Of a stretch of 64,000 bases of DNA, positions 56,222-64,000 are shown piece by piece (the stretch's first letter is position 1; each line of letters begins with the position of its first letter). The stretch comes from Anaerococcus prevotii DSM 20548 (GTDB lineage: Bacteria > Bacillota > Clostridia > Tissierellales > Peptoniphilaceae), in assembly GCF_000024105.1 (NCBI RefSeq), contig NC_013171.1, positions 372,001-436,000 on the forward strand, in the 5' to 3' direction. The position numbers and the translations under genes are program-made. The notes beneath the pieces were generated by a model that was not told where the DNA came from, did no database searches, and saw only the letters and a program-made list of their open reading frames with translations.

Positions 56222-57997
56222 ATGAAGAAGAATAAAATTTTACCAATTCTTTTATCAGCAGCTATGCTTTTTACAGCATGTGGTAACAATACAGCTGATA
56301 ATAAGGATGGAGCTAAGGAAGAAACTGCTAAGGTAGAAAGCTTTAAGGCTACAGAAGCAGGACACAACGGAGACATAGAAGCTACAGTTAATTTTGAGGG
56401 AGATAAGATAGCTTCAATTGATCTAGTACATAAGGAAACAGAAGGCTTAGGAGACGAAGCAGCAGATAAAATCGTAAAAGAAATAGTAGATAAACAATCT
56501 ATAAATGTAGATACAGTTTCAGGTGCTACAGTTACATCAACTGCCCTAATCGAAGCAGTAAAGGCTGCCATTGAAGAAAGCGGTCGTGACCTTAAGCTTT
56601 ATGAAAAGGAAAGCGACGAAGCTAACAAGGAAACAGAAACAAAAGATTATGATGTAGTAGTTGTAGGTGGTGGTGGAGCAGGATTTGCTGCTGCAGTAAC
56701 TGCCAAAGAAGCGGGTGCTAATGTCCTACTTCTTGAAAAACTTGGCCAAGTTGGTGGTAATACCCTAATTTCTGGCGGGGAATACGCAGCTCCAGCTAAC
56801 GAACTTCAAGAAAAAGAAGGAATCGAAGATAGCAAAGAACTATTCGCAAAGGATGTTGAAGAAGCAGGCGGAAAGAAAGAATTAATCGAAGTATTAGCTG
56901 ACAAGGCAACAGATGGTGCACACTGGCTAAGAGATGACATCGGAGTAGAATGGCTAGATAGCTTGATGTTCTTCGGTGGACACTCAGTTAAGAGATCTTA
57001 TATTCCTAAAAACCACACAGGAAATGAATTAATCTCTAAATACAAGACAAAAGCAGAAGAGCTTGGAATCGACCTAATGACAAACACTGACGTTAAGGAA
57101 ATCCTTACAAAAGACGGAGTAGTTTGTGGAGTTAGGGCAGAAGGAAGCGACAAAAACTACGAAATTAACGCTAAATCAGTAGTTCTTGCAACAGGTGGAT
57201 TCGGTGCAAATGCTGAAATGTGCTACGAAAACGATAAGGAAGTTGACGAACACGTCCTATCAACTAACTCTCCAGGAGCAACAGGAGATGGTATCGTAAT
57301 GGCACAAGCTCTTGGTGCAGGAACCGTAGATATGGACAAGATCCAACTTTACCCAGTATGTGACGTTGAAACAGGAAAGCTCCTATATGTCGGAGATACA
57401 AGACTTGTTGGTGGAGCACTTCTAGTAAATAAAGAAGGTAAGAGATTCGTAGAAGAGCTTGATACAAGACGTGCAATATCAATGGCTATCAAAGATCAAA
57501 CAGACTACGTAGGATACCTAATTTGGGATGAAAAATCAAATGAAAAAACTGGTACAATGAAGTCTAACCCAGAAGAAGCTAAGAGCCTATTCGACAGAGG
57601 CCTGCTATATAAGGCTGACACAATCGAAGAGCTTGCAGACCACTTTGGTATCGACAAAGAAGCTTTAGTAGAAACAGTAAATACCTTCAACGAAAACTCT
57701 AAGAAGGAAGAAGACCCAGAATTTAACCTAAGAATGCTAGGTTGGACAATCGATGAAGGTCCTTACTACATGCTAAAGGCAGCTCCAGCAGTTCACCACA
57801 CAATGGGTGGTCTAGTAATAAACACTGACGCAGAAGTTCAAACAGAAGATGGCAAAACAATCGAAGGACTTTACGCAGCAGGTGAAGTAACAGGTGGAAT
57901 CCACGGCAAAAACAGACTTGGTTCTGTAGCTATGGCTGACATTACAGTTTACGGAAGAATAGCAGGAGAAAATGCAGCAAAACACGCTGGAAAATAA
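56222..57997 (+). CDS. Extracytoplasmic fumarate-reductase-like flavoprotein: lipoprotein with FMN-binding and FAD domains
   Basis: A 591-residue protein with a lipoprotein signal (lipobox LFTAC, C20). Residues 40-115 form an FMN_bind domain with SGATVTS, where a flavin transferase would attach FMN covalently to a Thr. Residues 145-590 are the FAD_binding_2 domain of fumarate/urocanate reductases, with VVVVGGGGAGFAAA at its start, FFGGHSVKRSYIPKNHTG and the C-terminal NRLGSVAMADITVYGRIAG. ATG 56222 follows GGGAGGAAA at good spacing; the upstream in-frame ATG at 56183 is not used. It probably passes electrons to fumarate or a related unsaturated acid outside the cell. Confidence 0.88.
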   Translation: MKKNKILPILLSAAMLFTACGNNTADNKDGAKEETAKVESFKATEAGHNGDIEATVNFEGDKIASIDLVHKETEGLGDEAADKIVKEIVDKQSINVDTVSGATVTSTALIEAVKAAIEESGRDLKLYEKESDEANKETETKDYDVVVVGGGGAGFAAAVTAKEAGANVLLLEKLGQVGGNTLISGGEYAAPANELQEKEGIEDSKELFAKDVEEAGGKKELIEVLADKATDGAHWLRDDIGVEWLDSLMFFGGHSVKRSYIPKNHTGNELISKYKTKAEELGIDLMTNTDVKEILTKDGVVCGVRAEGSDKNYEINAKSVVLATGGFGANAEMCYENDKEVDEHVLSTNSPGATGDGIVMAQALGAGTVDMDKIQLYPVCDVETGKLLYVGDTRLVGGALLVNKEGKRFVEELDTRRAISMAIKDQTDYVGYLIWDEKSNEKTGTMKSNPEEAKSLFDRGLLYKADTIEELADHFGIDKEALVETVNTFNENSKKEEDPEFNLRMLGWTIDEGPYYMLKAAPAVHHTMGGLVINTDAEVQTEDGKTIEGLYAAGEVTGGIHGKNRLGSVAMADITVYGRIAGENAAKHAGK

Positions 57998-58009
57998 GAT
58001 GATAATTAG

Positions 58010-58038
58010 GGAGTCAGAGAAATCTGGCTTCTTTTTTT
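58010..58038 (+). terminator. Terminator of the flavoprotein gene
   Basis: GGAGTCAGA (58010-58018) pairs with TCTGGCTTC (58023-58031) with two G-U pairs, then seven T residues follow. Confidence 0.75.
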
Positions 58039-58112
58039 GTCTTCTTTGGGTATAGATTAAGATGAAAAAGTGTGATAGACTTTTGAAAGTTAAGATAAGG
58101 AAAGGATAAAGT

Positions 58113-58832
58113 TTGAAGCTTGAAATATGTATAGATTCCTACGAATCTTTTATAAATGCGAAAGAAGCTGGTGCTAATCGAGTAGAAATATGCTCATGTC
58201 TAGATCTTGATGGGATAAGTCCATCTGTAGGACTCGTTAGTAAGATTTCTAAAGAGAAAAATATAGAGAAAGTTGTCATGATTAGACCAAGGCCCTACGA
58301 TTTTTTCTATAGTGATGAGGAATTTGAGATGATGAAAGAAGAGATAAGTATCTACAAGGACTTCGATATAGATGGCTTTGTCTTTGGACTTCTTAAAAAG
58401 GATGGGAGGATTGATCTAGATAGGACAAAAGAGTTGGTCGAGCTTTCAAGGCCAAAGGAAGCTATATTTCACAGGGCCTTTGATTACTCCAAGGATGGGG
58501 AAGAAGTTATGGATGATTTGATAAATATTGGGATAAAGAGAATCCTTACTTCAGGGAAAAGCCCCACAGCTATAGAAGGAATTGAGTTTTTATCAAGGAT
58601 TAATCACAAATACAAGGGCAGGATCGAAATTATGGCAGGATCTGGAGTAAATTATTCAAATATAGAAGAAATCTATAGGAAAAGTGGAATCGAAAACTTC
58701 CATATGTCGGCTAAAAACAAAAGAAAAACAAAGATGGTCTATCTTAAAGAAGCGAAACTATATCAAGATATAGGCTTTAGTGATAGGTCGCTTATAAGAA
58801 AAGCCAAAGAGACAATAGAGAAATTATCTTAA
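58113..58832 (+). CDS. cutC: CutC family protein
   Basis: A 239-residue TIM-barrel protein of the CutC family. Start MKLEICIDSYESFINAKEAGANRVEIC and the segments VMIRPR and FHRAFDYSKD identify it. The start is TTG 58113, with AAGGATAAAG before it. CutC was named for copper homeostasis, but its biochemical activity remains unsettled. It stands alone between two terminators. Confidence 0.88.
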   Translation: MKLEICIDSYESFINAKEAGANRVEICSCLDLDGISPSVGLVSKISKEKNIEKVVMIRPRPYDFFYSDEEFEMMKEEISIYKDFDIDGFVFGLLKKDGRIDLDRTKELVELSRPKEAIFHRAFDYSKDGEEVMDDLINIGIKRILTSGKSPTAIEGIEFLSRINHKYKGRIEIMAGSGVNYSNIEEIYRKSGIENFHMSAKNKRKTKMVYLKEAKLYQDIGFSDRSLIRKAKETIEKLS

Positions 58833-58876
58833 AATTGGATAATATAAAAGTGTTTTAAAGATAAAAATTCTTAAAG

Positions 58877-59039
58877 AAAAAAGGAGCTGTTGCAGAATGA
58901 ATAAATCGTACCATTATCGTTATAAGAACCTCCACGGAAATTTTGCCTCCATCAGCCGGCAGGCACCACTGAAAATTTCCTAAGAGAACCTTCTAACGAT
59001 GGTACGATGATTATTCATAGTTTTGCAACAACCCTTTTT
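58877..59039. repeat. Nested-palindrome element, copy 2 (between cutC and xpt)
   Basis: The outer arms AAAAAAGGAGCTGTTGCA (58877-58894) and TGCAACAACCCTTTTT (59024-59039) match the outer arms of copy 1. Inside are perfect stems ATCGTACCAT/ATGGTACGAT (58905-58914 and 58999-59008) and GGAAATTTT/AAAATTTCC (58936-58944 and 58972-58980). It could terminate both cutC and xpt, which converge here. Inner stem sequences differ from copy 1 but pairing is preserved. Confidence 0.75.
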
Positions 59040-59047
59040 AGCTTATT

Positions 59048-59626
59048 TTATTCTTCGACAAAAGTAATCTTTCCGTCTTCTAGTTTTGCAATTCTTGCTA
59101 GGGAGTATACTTCTAGTCCCATTTCGTTTTCGATTACGCTACGTCCATCAGAAAAGGACTTTTCTATTACTATACCAAAGCCTACTGGGTTGGCCCCTGC
59201 TTGTCTTACTAGAGCAACCATGCCCTTGGCTGCTTGACCGTTTGCCAAGAAGTCGTCTATCATGAGGACATTTTCGTCTTCTTTGATGAAGTTTTTGGAA
59301 ACTATAAGCTCATTTGTAACTTGTTTGGTGAAGGAGTATACGCTTGAATGATAAACATTATCTCCTGTTGTAAGGGATTGTTGCTTTCTTGCGAATACAC
59401 ACTTTACTCCAAGCTCTAGGGCTGTAGCAAGGGCTGGGGCGATACCTGATGATTCTACTGTTAGAACCTTATCTATATTTTTATCTTTGAAATATTCAGC
59501 AAATTCCTTGCCCATTTGTTGGATAAGCTTACAGTCGATTTGTTGGTTGAGGAAGGAGTCTACCTTTAGGATATTTGGTCCAATTACGATTCCTTCTTCT
59601 AATATTTTTTCTTCAAGTTCTTTCAT
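59048..59626 (-). CDS. xpt: Xanthine phosphoribosyltransferase
   Basis: A 192-residue PRTase of the Xpt family. LTVESSGIAPA and the PRPP-binding loop VLMIDDFLANGQAAKG identify it. It salvages xanthine to XMP, complementing guaA and the xanthine-type hydroxylase in this window. AGGAG precedes ATG 59626. No purine riboswitch is seen on the - strand upstream. Confidence 0.93.
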   Translation of the reverse strand: MKELEEKILEEGIVIGPNILKVDSFLNQQIDCKLIQQMGKEFAEYFKDKNIDKVLTVESSGIAPALATALELGVKCVFARKQQSLTTGDNVYHSSVYSFTKQVTNELIVSKNFIKEDENVLMIDDFLANGQAAKGMVALVRQAGANPVGFGIVIEKSFSDGRSVIENEMGLEVYSLARIAKLEDGKITFVEE

Positions 59627-59708
59627 GTTTACTCCTTATGTAGAATTTATACGCTTTTAATAATTATAGTGTTTTTAAAAAATTAGTCAAATTCAGATAA
59701 GATAGAAG

Positions 59709-59748
59709 GATTTTGAAGGAATATGATTGATTTTGAATGAAAATGATG
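59709..59748 (+). promoter_or_regulatory. Tandem 20-base direct repeats, probable FruR operators
   Basis: Two adjacent 20-base units, 59709-59728 and 59729-59748, match at 17 positions (core GATTTTGAA.GAA.ATGAT). The second covers the -35/-10 spacer. Two full helical turns separate equivalent positions. FruR, encoded just downstream, is the natural ligand. Confidence 0.7.
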
Positions 59749-59755
59749 ATATAAT
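59727..59755 (+). promoter_or_regulatory. fruRKA promoter, giving a leaderless or near-leaderless mRNA
   Basis: TTGATT (59727-59732) is separated by 17 bases from TATAAT (59750-59755). The fruR ATG at 59762 lies where transcription should begin, and no ribosome binding site is present before it. Confidence 0.7.
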
Positions 59756-59761
59756 ATTTGC

Positions 59762-60451
59762 ATGATAGTAGAAGAAAGACTCGATATGATATTGGATGTG
59801 CTTTTTAAGGAAAAAAAGATATCCAACAGATATTTGACTAAGAAGCTACATGTCAGTGAGTCAACCCTAAGACGCGACCTCGATATCTTGGAGGAAGCTG
59901 GAAAGATAAGGAGGGTCCACGGGGGAGCTGTACTAAATATAAAGACAGATGAGAGAAGTTTCACTGATAATGAGCAAAGCATGTTAGAAGAGAAAAAATC
60001 TATAGGAAGGAAGGCTTCTAAGTTAATCCCTGACAAGAGTTTGGTTTTCTTAGATGCGGGATCTACAACAAATATGATGATCGACTTTTTGGAGGCTAAG
60101 GAAGTAAGGATTGTGACAAATGGCCTAATGCATGTTACAAAACTAATGGAGCGAGGAATCGATACGATAATTATCGGAGGTAGGCTTAAGGCAAGAACCA
60201 GGGTCACTACTGGGGTAATTGCTATGAATGAGCTTTGCGATTTTAATTTCGACCTAGCCTTTATCGGTGCAAATGGCTTTGATGAGGAGTATTTTTATAC
60301 TGCTGATATCAATGAGGCTCTGATAAAGAGAAAGTCGATTGAGCTTTCCAACAAGGCCTATATCCTAGCAGATTCTTCCAAAGAACACGAAGTATATCAT
60401 GCGAAGATTATTGGAAGGAATGATGTTGAACTAATTGAGGAGGACAGATGA
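59762..60451 (+). CDS. fruR: DeoR-family repressor of the fructose operon
   Basis: A 229-residue DeoR-type regulator. Helix-turn-helix at residues 20-42 (NRYLTKKLHVSESTLRRDLDILEEAGKI), then the sugar-phosphate-binding domain (VFLDAGSTTN, IVTNGLM). It probably senses fructose 1-phosphate. It overlaps fruK by four bases. The ATG at 59762 fits the family N-terminus exactly but lacks a ribosome site (see findings). Confidence 0.92.
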   Translation: MIVEERLDMILDVLFKEKKISNRYLTKKLHVSESTLRRDLDILEEAGKIRRVHGGAVLNIKTDERSFTDNEQSMLEEKKSIGRKASKLIPDKSLVFLDAGSTTNMMIDFLEAKEVRIVTNGLMHVTKLMERGIDTIIIGGRLKARTRVTTGVIAMNELCDFNFDLAFIGANGFDEEYFYTADINEALIKRKSIELSNKAYILADSSKEHEVYHAKIIGRNDVELIEEDR

Positions 60452-61356
60452 TTTATACATTAACAACGAATCCATCAATAGATTATATAATGAGGATAGA
60501 TGAATTTACCCACGGAGCGACCCTTCGCAGCAAGGCGAGTGAGATGTATCCAGGTGGTAAGGGAATCATGGTCTCAAAGCTACTTAAAAATCTGGGAGAT
60601 GATCCGGTAAATATTGGCTTTCTAGGTGGCTTTACTGGAGATTTCATAAAAAATGAGCTAGAAAAGCTAGGAATTAAGGAAAGCTTTACAGAGATTAAGG
60701 GAGATTCGAGGATTAATGTCAAGCTAAAATACCAAGACGAGACAGAAATAAATGCCGAAGGACCTCATATAGACGAGGATGAAGTAGAGAATTTTTTTGC
60801 TAGTCTTAAGGAGGTTAAAGAAGATGACTTCCTAGTAATCTCAGGCTCCTTACCAAAAAGTCTAGATAAAGACTTCTATAAGGAAGTAATAAGAAGGATT
60901 TCTTGTAAGTTTACTATAGACATAGCAAACAAGGAAGTCCTAGATTATCTAAAATATAAGCCAGTCCTTGTAAAACCAAACAAAGAAGAGCTGGGAAGGA
61001 TATTTGAAACTAAGATAGAAACAGATGAAGAAATAATATCTTACGCTAAGAAGCTAATCGAACTTGGAGCAGAAAATGTAATCGTATCTCTAGGCGGAGA
61101 GGGATCTATCTTTGTAGATAAGGATAGGGTCCTTAAGGCGAGCCCAATCGAAGGCAAGCTTGTAAATTCTGTAGGAGCAGGAGACTCCATGGTAGGAGGA
61201 TTTGTATATGGACTAAGCCATGACTTATCTAAGAAGGATGCCTACAAGCTTGCGGTAGCATGTGGGACAGCGACAGCCTTTAGCCCTGATATAGGAAGTA
61301 AGGAAAAAATTGATGAAATTTTAGAAAAAGTGGAGGTAAAGGAAAGTGGAAATTAG
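60448..61356 (+). CDS. fruK: 1-phosphofructokinase
   Basis: A 302-residue PfkB-family kinase converting fructose 1-phosphate to fructose 1,6-bisphosphate. Start TLTTNPSIDYIM and the anion-hole motif VGAGDSMVGGFV are typical. It overlaps fruR by 4 bases and fruA by 11. Confidence 0.95.
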   Translation: MIYTLTTNPSIDYIMRIDEFTHGATLRSKASEMYPGGKGIMVSKLLKNLGDDPVNIGFLGGFTGDFIKNELEKLGIKESFTEIKGDSRINVKLKYQDETEINAEGPHIDEDEVENFFASLKEVKEDDFLVISGSLPKSLDKDFYKEVIRRISCKFTIDIANKEVLDYLKYKPVLVKPNKEELGRIFETKIETDEEIISYAKKLIELGAENVIVSLGGEGSIFVDKDRVLKASPIEGKLVNSVGAGDSMVGGFVYGLSHDLSKKDAYKLAVACGTATAFSPDIGSKEKIDEILEKVEVKESGN

Positions 61357-63208
61357 AGATTTACTCAAGCCTGAACTGATGATATTTGACCTTCAGGCAA
61401 ATGACAAGATGAGTGCAATTGAAGAAATAGCCTCAAAGTTTTTCGAAAAAGGTTATGTAAAAGATAAAGAAGACTTCAAAAATGGACTTATAGCAAGAGA
61501 AGAAGAAGGATCAACTGCCCTAGGTGAGTCAGTAGCCATCCCTCACACCAAAAACGAAACTGTTAAGGAACCTGCAGTTTTATTTGCAAGAAAAGTAGGA
61601 GGACTTGACTATGAAGCCTTAGACGGAGAGCCAACAGAAATATTTTTCGCCATAGGAGCACCAGCGGGAGAAAACAACCTCCATGTAGAAACCCTAGCCG
61701 AGCTTTCAAAAATGATTATGAAAGAAGGCTTCATCGATGATCTTAAGAAATGTTCTAGCGAAGAAGAAGTCTACGGAGTAATCGACAAATACTCAGAGAA
61801 AAAGAAGGCCCCAGTAGTTGAAGAAACTACAAATAGCGATATCAAATTACTAGCAGTAACAGCTTGTCCAAACGGTATAGCCCACACCTACATGGCCCAA
61901 GAAGCCCTAGAAAAGGCAGCCAAAAAGGCAGGGGTTTCAATCAAGGTCGAGACAAATGGGTCTGATGGAATAAAAAATAGACTAACAGCCAAGGAAATCG
62001 AAGAAGCTGATGCTATAATCATTGCAGCAGATAAGAAAGTCGAAACAAATAGGTTCGATGGCAAAAGACTTATCCAAAGACCAGTATCTGACGGAATCAG
62101 AAAAAGTGATGAACTAATCGAAAAGGCCATCAAGGGCGAAGGAAGAATCTTTACCGCAGAAGAAGGAGCAAGTAAGGGAAGTGATGACGATGGCGAAGGT
62201 CAAAGCTTCTGGCAAAAGATTTACGGAGACCTAATGAATGGAATTAGCCACATGCTACCATTTGTAATCGGTGGTGGAATCCTCATGGCAATCTCCTTCC
62301 TAGTAGAAAGATTCGCAGGAGATGAATCCCTTGCCTTCACTTTCCTAAATGGTCTTGGAGGGGATGCCTTTAGCTTCCTAATACCAATCCTTGCAGGCTT
62401 TATTGCCATGTCAATTGGAGATAGACCAGCCCTAATGCCTGGTATGGTTGCAGGACTTATGGCAAGCCGTGGAGCAGGCTTTATCGGTGGACTAATCGGA
62501 GGTTTCCTTGCAGGTTATGTAGTTAATTTACTAAAGAAAGCCTTCAGAAATCTTCCAAAATCAGTCGAAGGCCTAAAGCCAATGCTAATCTATCCAGTAT
62601 TTGGTCTTTTAATCGTTGGAGCCTTGATGTTCTTTATCATAGACCCAATATTTACTGGAATCAATACCTTCATTAACAACTGGTTAATGAGCCTATCTGG
62701 AGCTAATATGCTTCTTCTAGGAGCAATCCTTGCAGGCATGATGGCAATAGATATGGGTGGTCCTATCAACAAGGCAGCTTACGCCTTCGCAATCGGAGCC
62801 TTCACAGATACAGGAATAGGAACCTTTATGGCAGCTGTAATGGTTGGAGGAATGGTTCCACCAATTGCAATAGCAATAGCAACAACATTTTTCAAAGATA
62901 AATTTACAGAAGATCAAAAGAAGACTACAATTACCAACTACATCTTGGGTCTAAGCTTTATAACAGAAGGAGCAATTCCTTTCGCAGCTGCGGAACCAAC
63001 TAAGGTAATCCCAGCTAGTGTTATAGGATCAGCTATAGCAGGAGCAATAGTTGGAGGCTTTAACATATCAGCCCCAGCCCCACACGGAGGAATCTTCGTA
63101 TTGCCAGCTATGTCAAGCCTAAGCCAAGCCCTAATCTTTGTAGGATCTGTATTAGTAGGTGCAATAGTTGGTGGTCTAATCTACGGATTTATCAAAAAGA
63201 AAGATTAA
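61346..63208 (+). CDS. fruA: Fructose PTS permease, fused EIIA-EIIB-EIIC
   Basis: A 620-residue PTS transporter. EIIA (about 1-150) has the phospho-His in SVAIPHTK; EIIB (about 170-265) has the phospho-Cys in AVTACPNGIAHTYMA; EIIC (about 285-620) is membrane-embedded with GGPINKAAYAF. GTG 61346 is the start, after GGAGG. It imports fructose as fructose 1-phosphate for FruK. Confidence 0.95.
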   Translation: MEIRDLLKPELMIFDLQANDKMSAIEEIASKFFEKGYVKDKEDFKNGLIAREEEGSTALGESVAIPHTKNETVKEPAVLFARKVGGLDYEALDGEPTEIFFAIGAPAGENNLHVETLAELSKMIMKEGFIDDLKKCSSEEEVYGVIDKYSEKKKAPVVEETTNSDIKLLAVTACPNGIAHTYMAQEALEKAAKKAGVSIKVETNGSDGIKNRLTAKEIEEADAIIIAADKKVETNRFDGKRLIQRPVSDGIRKSDELIEKAIKGEGRIFTAEEGASKGSDDDGEGQSFWQKIYGDLMNGISHMLPFVIGGGILMAISFLVERFAGDESLAFTFLNGLGGDAFSFLIPILAGFIAMSIGDRPALMPGMVAGLMASRGAGFIGGLIGGFLAGYVVNLLKKAFRNLPKSVEGLKPMLIYPVFGLLIVGALMFFIIDPIFTGINTFINNWLMSLSGANMLLLGAILAGMMAIDMGGPINKAAYAFAIGAFTDTGIGTFMAAVMVGGMVPPIAIAIATTFFKDKFTEDQKKTTITNYILGLSFITEGAIPFAAAEPTKVIPASVIGSAIAGAIVGGFNISAPAPHGGIFVLPAMSSLSQALIFVGSVLVGAIVGGLIYGFIKKKD

Positions 63209-63229
63209 TAAATATAATCAAAGAAAAAA

Positions 63230-63260
63230 GAAGTTTTCTATTAGAGAAAGCTTCTTTTTT
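63230..63260 (+). terminator. Terminator of the fru operon
   Basis: GAAGTTTTC (63230-63238) pairs with GAGAAAGCTTC (63244-63254) with a bulged base, followed by six T residues. Confidence 0.75.
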
Positions 63261-63431
63261 AGTGGATATTAATTGAAATTTGAAAGATAATTAAAAAGGA
63301 TAGAAAAAAGAAATATCAATCTTTTATACAAATTAAAGCTATTGTAAAAACTATGTAAAATTTTTTTCTCTATATTCTAATCTAGGTCAATATATCTTAT
63401 AATATATATAAGAACTATTTGGGAGGCTTTT

Positions 63432-64000
63432 ATGAGGAGAAAACTTAAGATTGGTCTTGGTGTCTTTGTAGCTATAATCATAATTCTTTTTGTCGCTTTT
63501 TCTATCTTTATCGGCAAGGCTACCTTTGATGGGATGACTGAAAATGTAAGTAGGGAAGTGACTAATAAGGAGCTTATTTCTTATAAAGAAGATTACGATG
63601 ACTTTGCTGAAGGAAAAGATAGCAAAGAAATTAAGATAAAATCAAGCGAAGATGGACATGAAATTCCTGCTATTTTTATCAAAAATCCTAAAGCTAAGGG
63701 GATTTGTATCATGGTTCACGGTATGGGAGGGACTAAGTATTCTCTCTATCCTCAAGGTCAGATTTTCTATGACTTAGGATTTTCTCTTTTATTCTATGAT
63801 CAGAGAAATTCTGGGGAGAATCTCGCTCCTTACAATACCTATGGGGTCCTTGAATCCTTTGATTGTTTGGATGCGATTGCTTACATAAAAAAGGAATATC
63901 CAGATGAGAAGATTATCCTTTACGGCGAATCCTATGGAGGAGCGACTAGTCTTATTGCTGCTAGTAGGGATAGTTCAAATATTGACTACCTAATCTTAGA
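63432..64000 (+). CDS. Membrane-anchored alpha/beta hydrolase (cut by window edge)
   Basis: ATG 63432 follows GGGAGG and the frame runs past the right edge (189 codons visible). The N-terminus is a basic stretch and one hydrophobic helix (residues 7-28), a signal anchor. The hydrolase fold follows: VHGMGG oxyanion region, DQRNSGEN strand-loop and the nucleophile elbow GESYGG near residue 170. This resembles the BAAT/peptidase S9-type hydrolases of Firmicutes. The Asp and His of the triad lie beyond the window. Substrate unknown. Confidence 0.8.
   Translation, partial: MRRKLKIGLGVFVAIIIILFVAFSIFIGKATFDGMTENVSREVTNKELISYKEDYDDFAEGKDSKEIKIKSSEDGHEIPAIFIKNPKAKGICIMVHGMGGTKYSLYPQGQIFYDLGFSLLFYDQRNSGENLAPYNTYGVLESFDCLDAIAYIKKEYPDEKIILYGESYGGATSLIAASRDSSNIDYLIL

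Noticed and set aside
59627-59708. Purine riboswitch upstream of xpt or guaA
   Set aside because: The conserved purine-aptamer core and loop-loop sequences could not be found on either strand before these genes.

Overview
The window looks like the chromosome of a low-GC, Gram-positive anaerobe. Gene content and order point to an anaerobic coccus of the Peptoniphilaceae/Tissierellia type (Anaerococcus-like). That placement is an inference from phoH-ybeY-dgkA-cdd-era-recO-glyQS, cdaA-cdaR, tig-clpP-clpX-lon-engB and a selenium-dependent molybdenum hydroxylase locus of Enterococcus EF2563-EF2570 type; no rRNA or tRNA gene is visible to test it.

Layout. (1) 1-10400: housekeeping genes on the + strand. 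These are a probable phoH with a non-canonical start, a YbeY-DgkA-PAP2 triple fusion, cdd, era, recO, glyQ, glyS, a PPDK/PEP-synthase regulatory kinase and guaA. (2) 10400-30600: an AT-rich accessory island. It opens with about 1.1 kb of tightly packed hairpins built from a repeated structured element, then a dead IS256-type element sitting in a truncated rhuM gene. Next come an XRE regulator, a DUF4145 protein, a broken hsdM, a KilA-N protein, and a YeiH exporter with a divergent LysR regulator. A compact defence operon follows: type III Mod, Res, a SIR2-domain protein and a HerA-type ATPase. After a stretch of insertion-sequence debris there is a separate, tightly controlled two-gene unit: a DUF6414-like protein and a Clp-type AAA+ ATPase. 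This pair is the best candidate for an undescribed system. (3) 30600-34700: an arsenic resistance operon arsR-arsD-arsA-arsC-acr3 with two matching ArsR operator palindromes. (4) 35300-46200: the selenium/molybdenum hydroxylase locus. hydA, the fused xdh, yqeC, mocA-like ygfJ, yqeB and xdhC are on +, and selD, yedF, a DUF3343 protein and an EF2568-type cysteine-desulfurase-like enzyme converge on the - strand. (5) 46400-56000: cdaA, cdaR, cca, tig, clpP, clpX, lon and engB. (6) 56200-64000: an FMN/FAD fumarate-reductase-like lipoprotein, cutC, xpt, the fructose operon fruR-fruK-fruA, and the start of an alpha/beta hydrolase.

How the parts work together. The island reads as a defence hot spot in several stages of decay. 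A type I restriction-modification locus has been reduced to fragments (hsdM remnant, rhuM remnant, intact KilA-N), while the type III RM plus SIR2-HerA operon and the DUF6414-like/AAA pair look intact. The selenium genes fit a labile selenium cofactor for the molybdenum enzyme: selD, yedF and the Se/S-carrier-like genes are here, while no selA or selB is seen in the window. Several small structured repeat families (hairpin array, nested-palindrome elements after clpX and cutC, a terminal-inverted-repeat element near 35000) are not explained by the genes.
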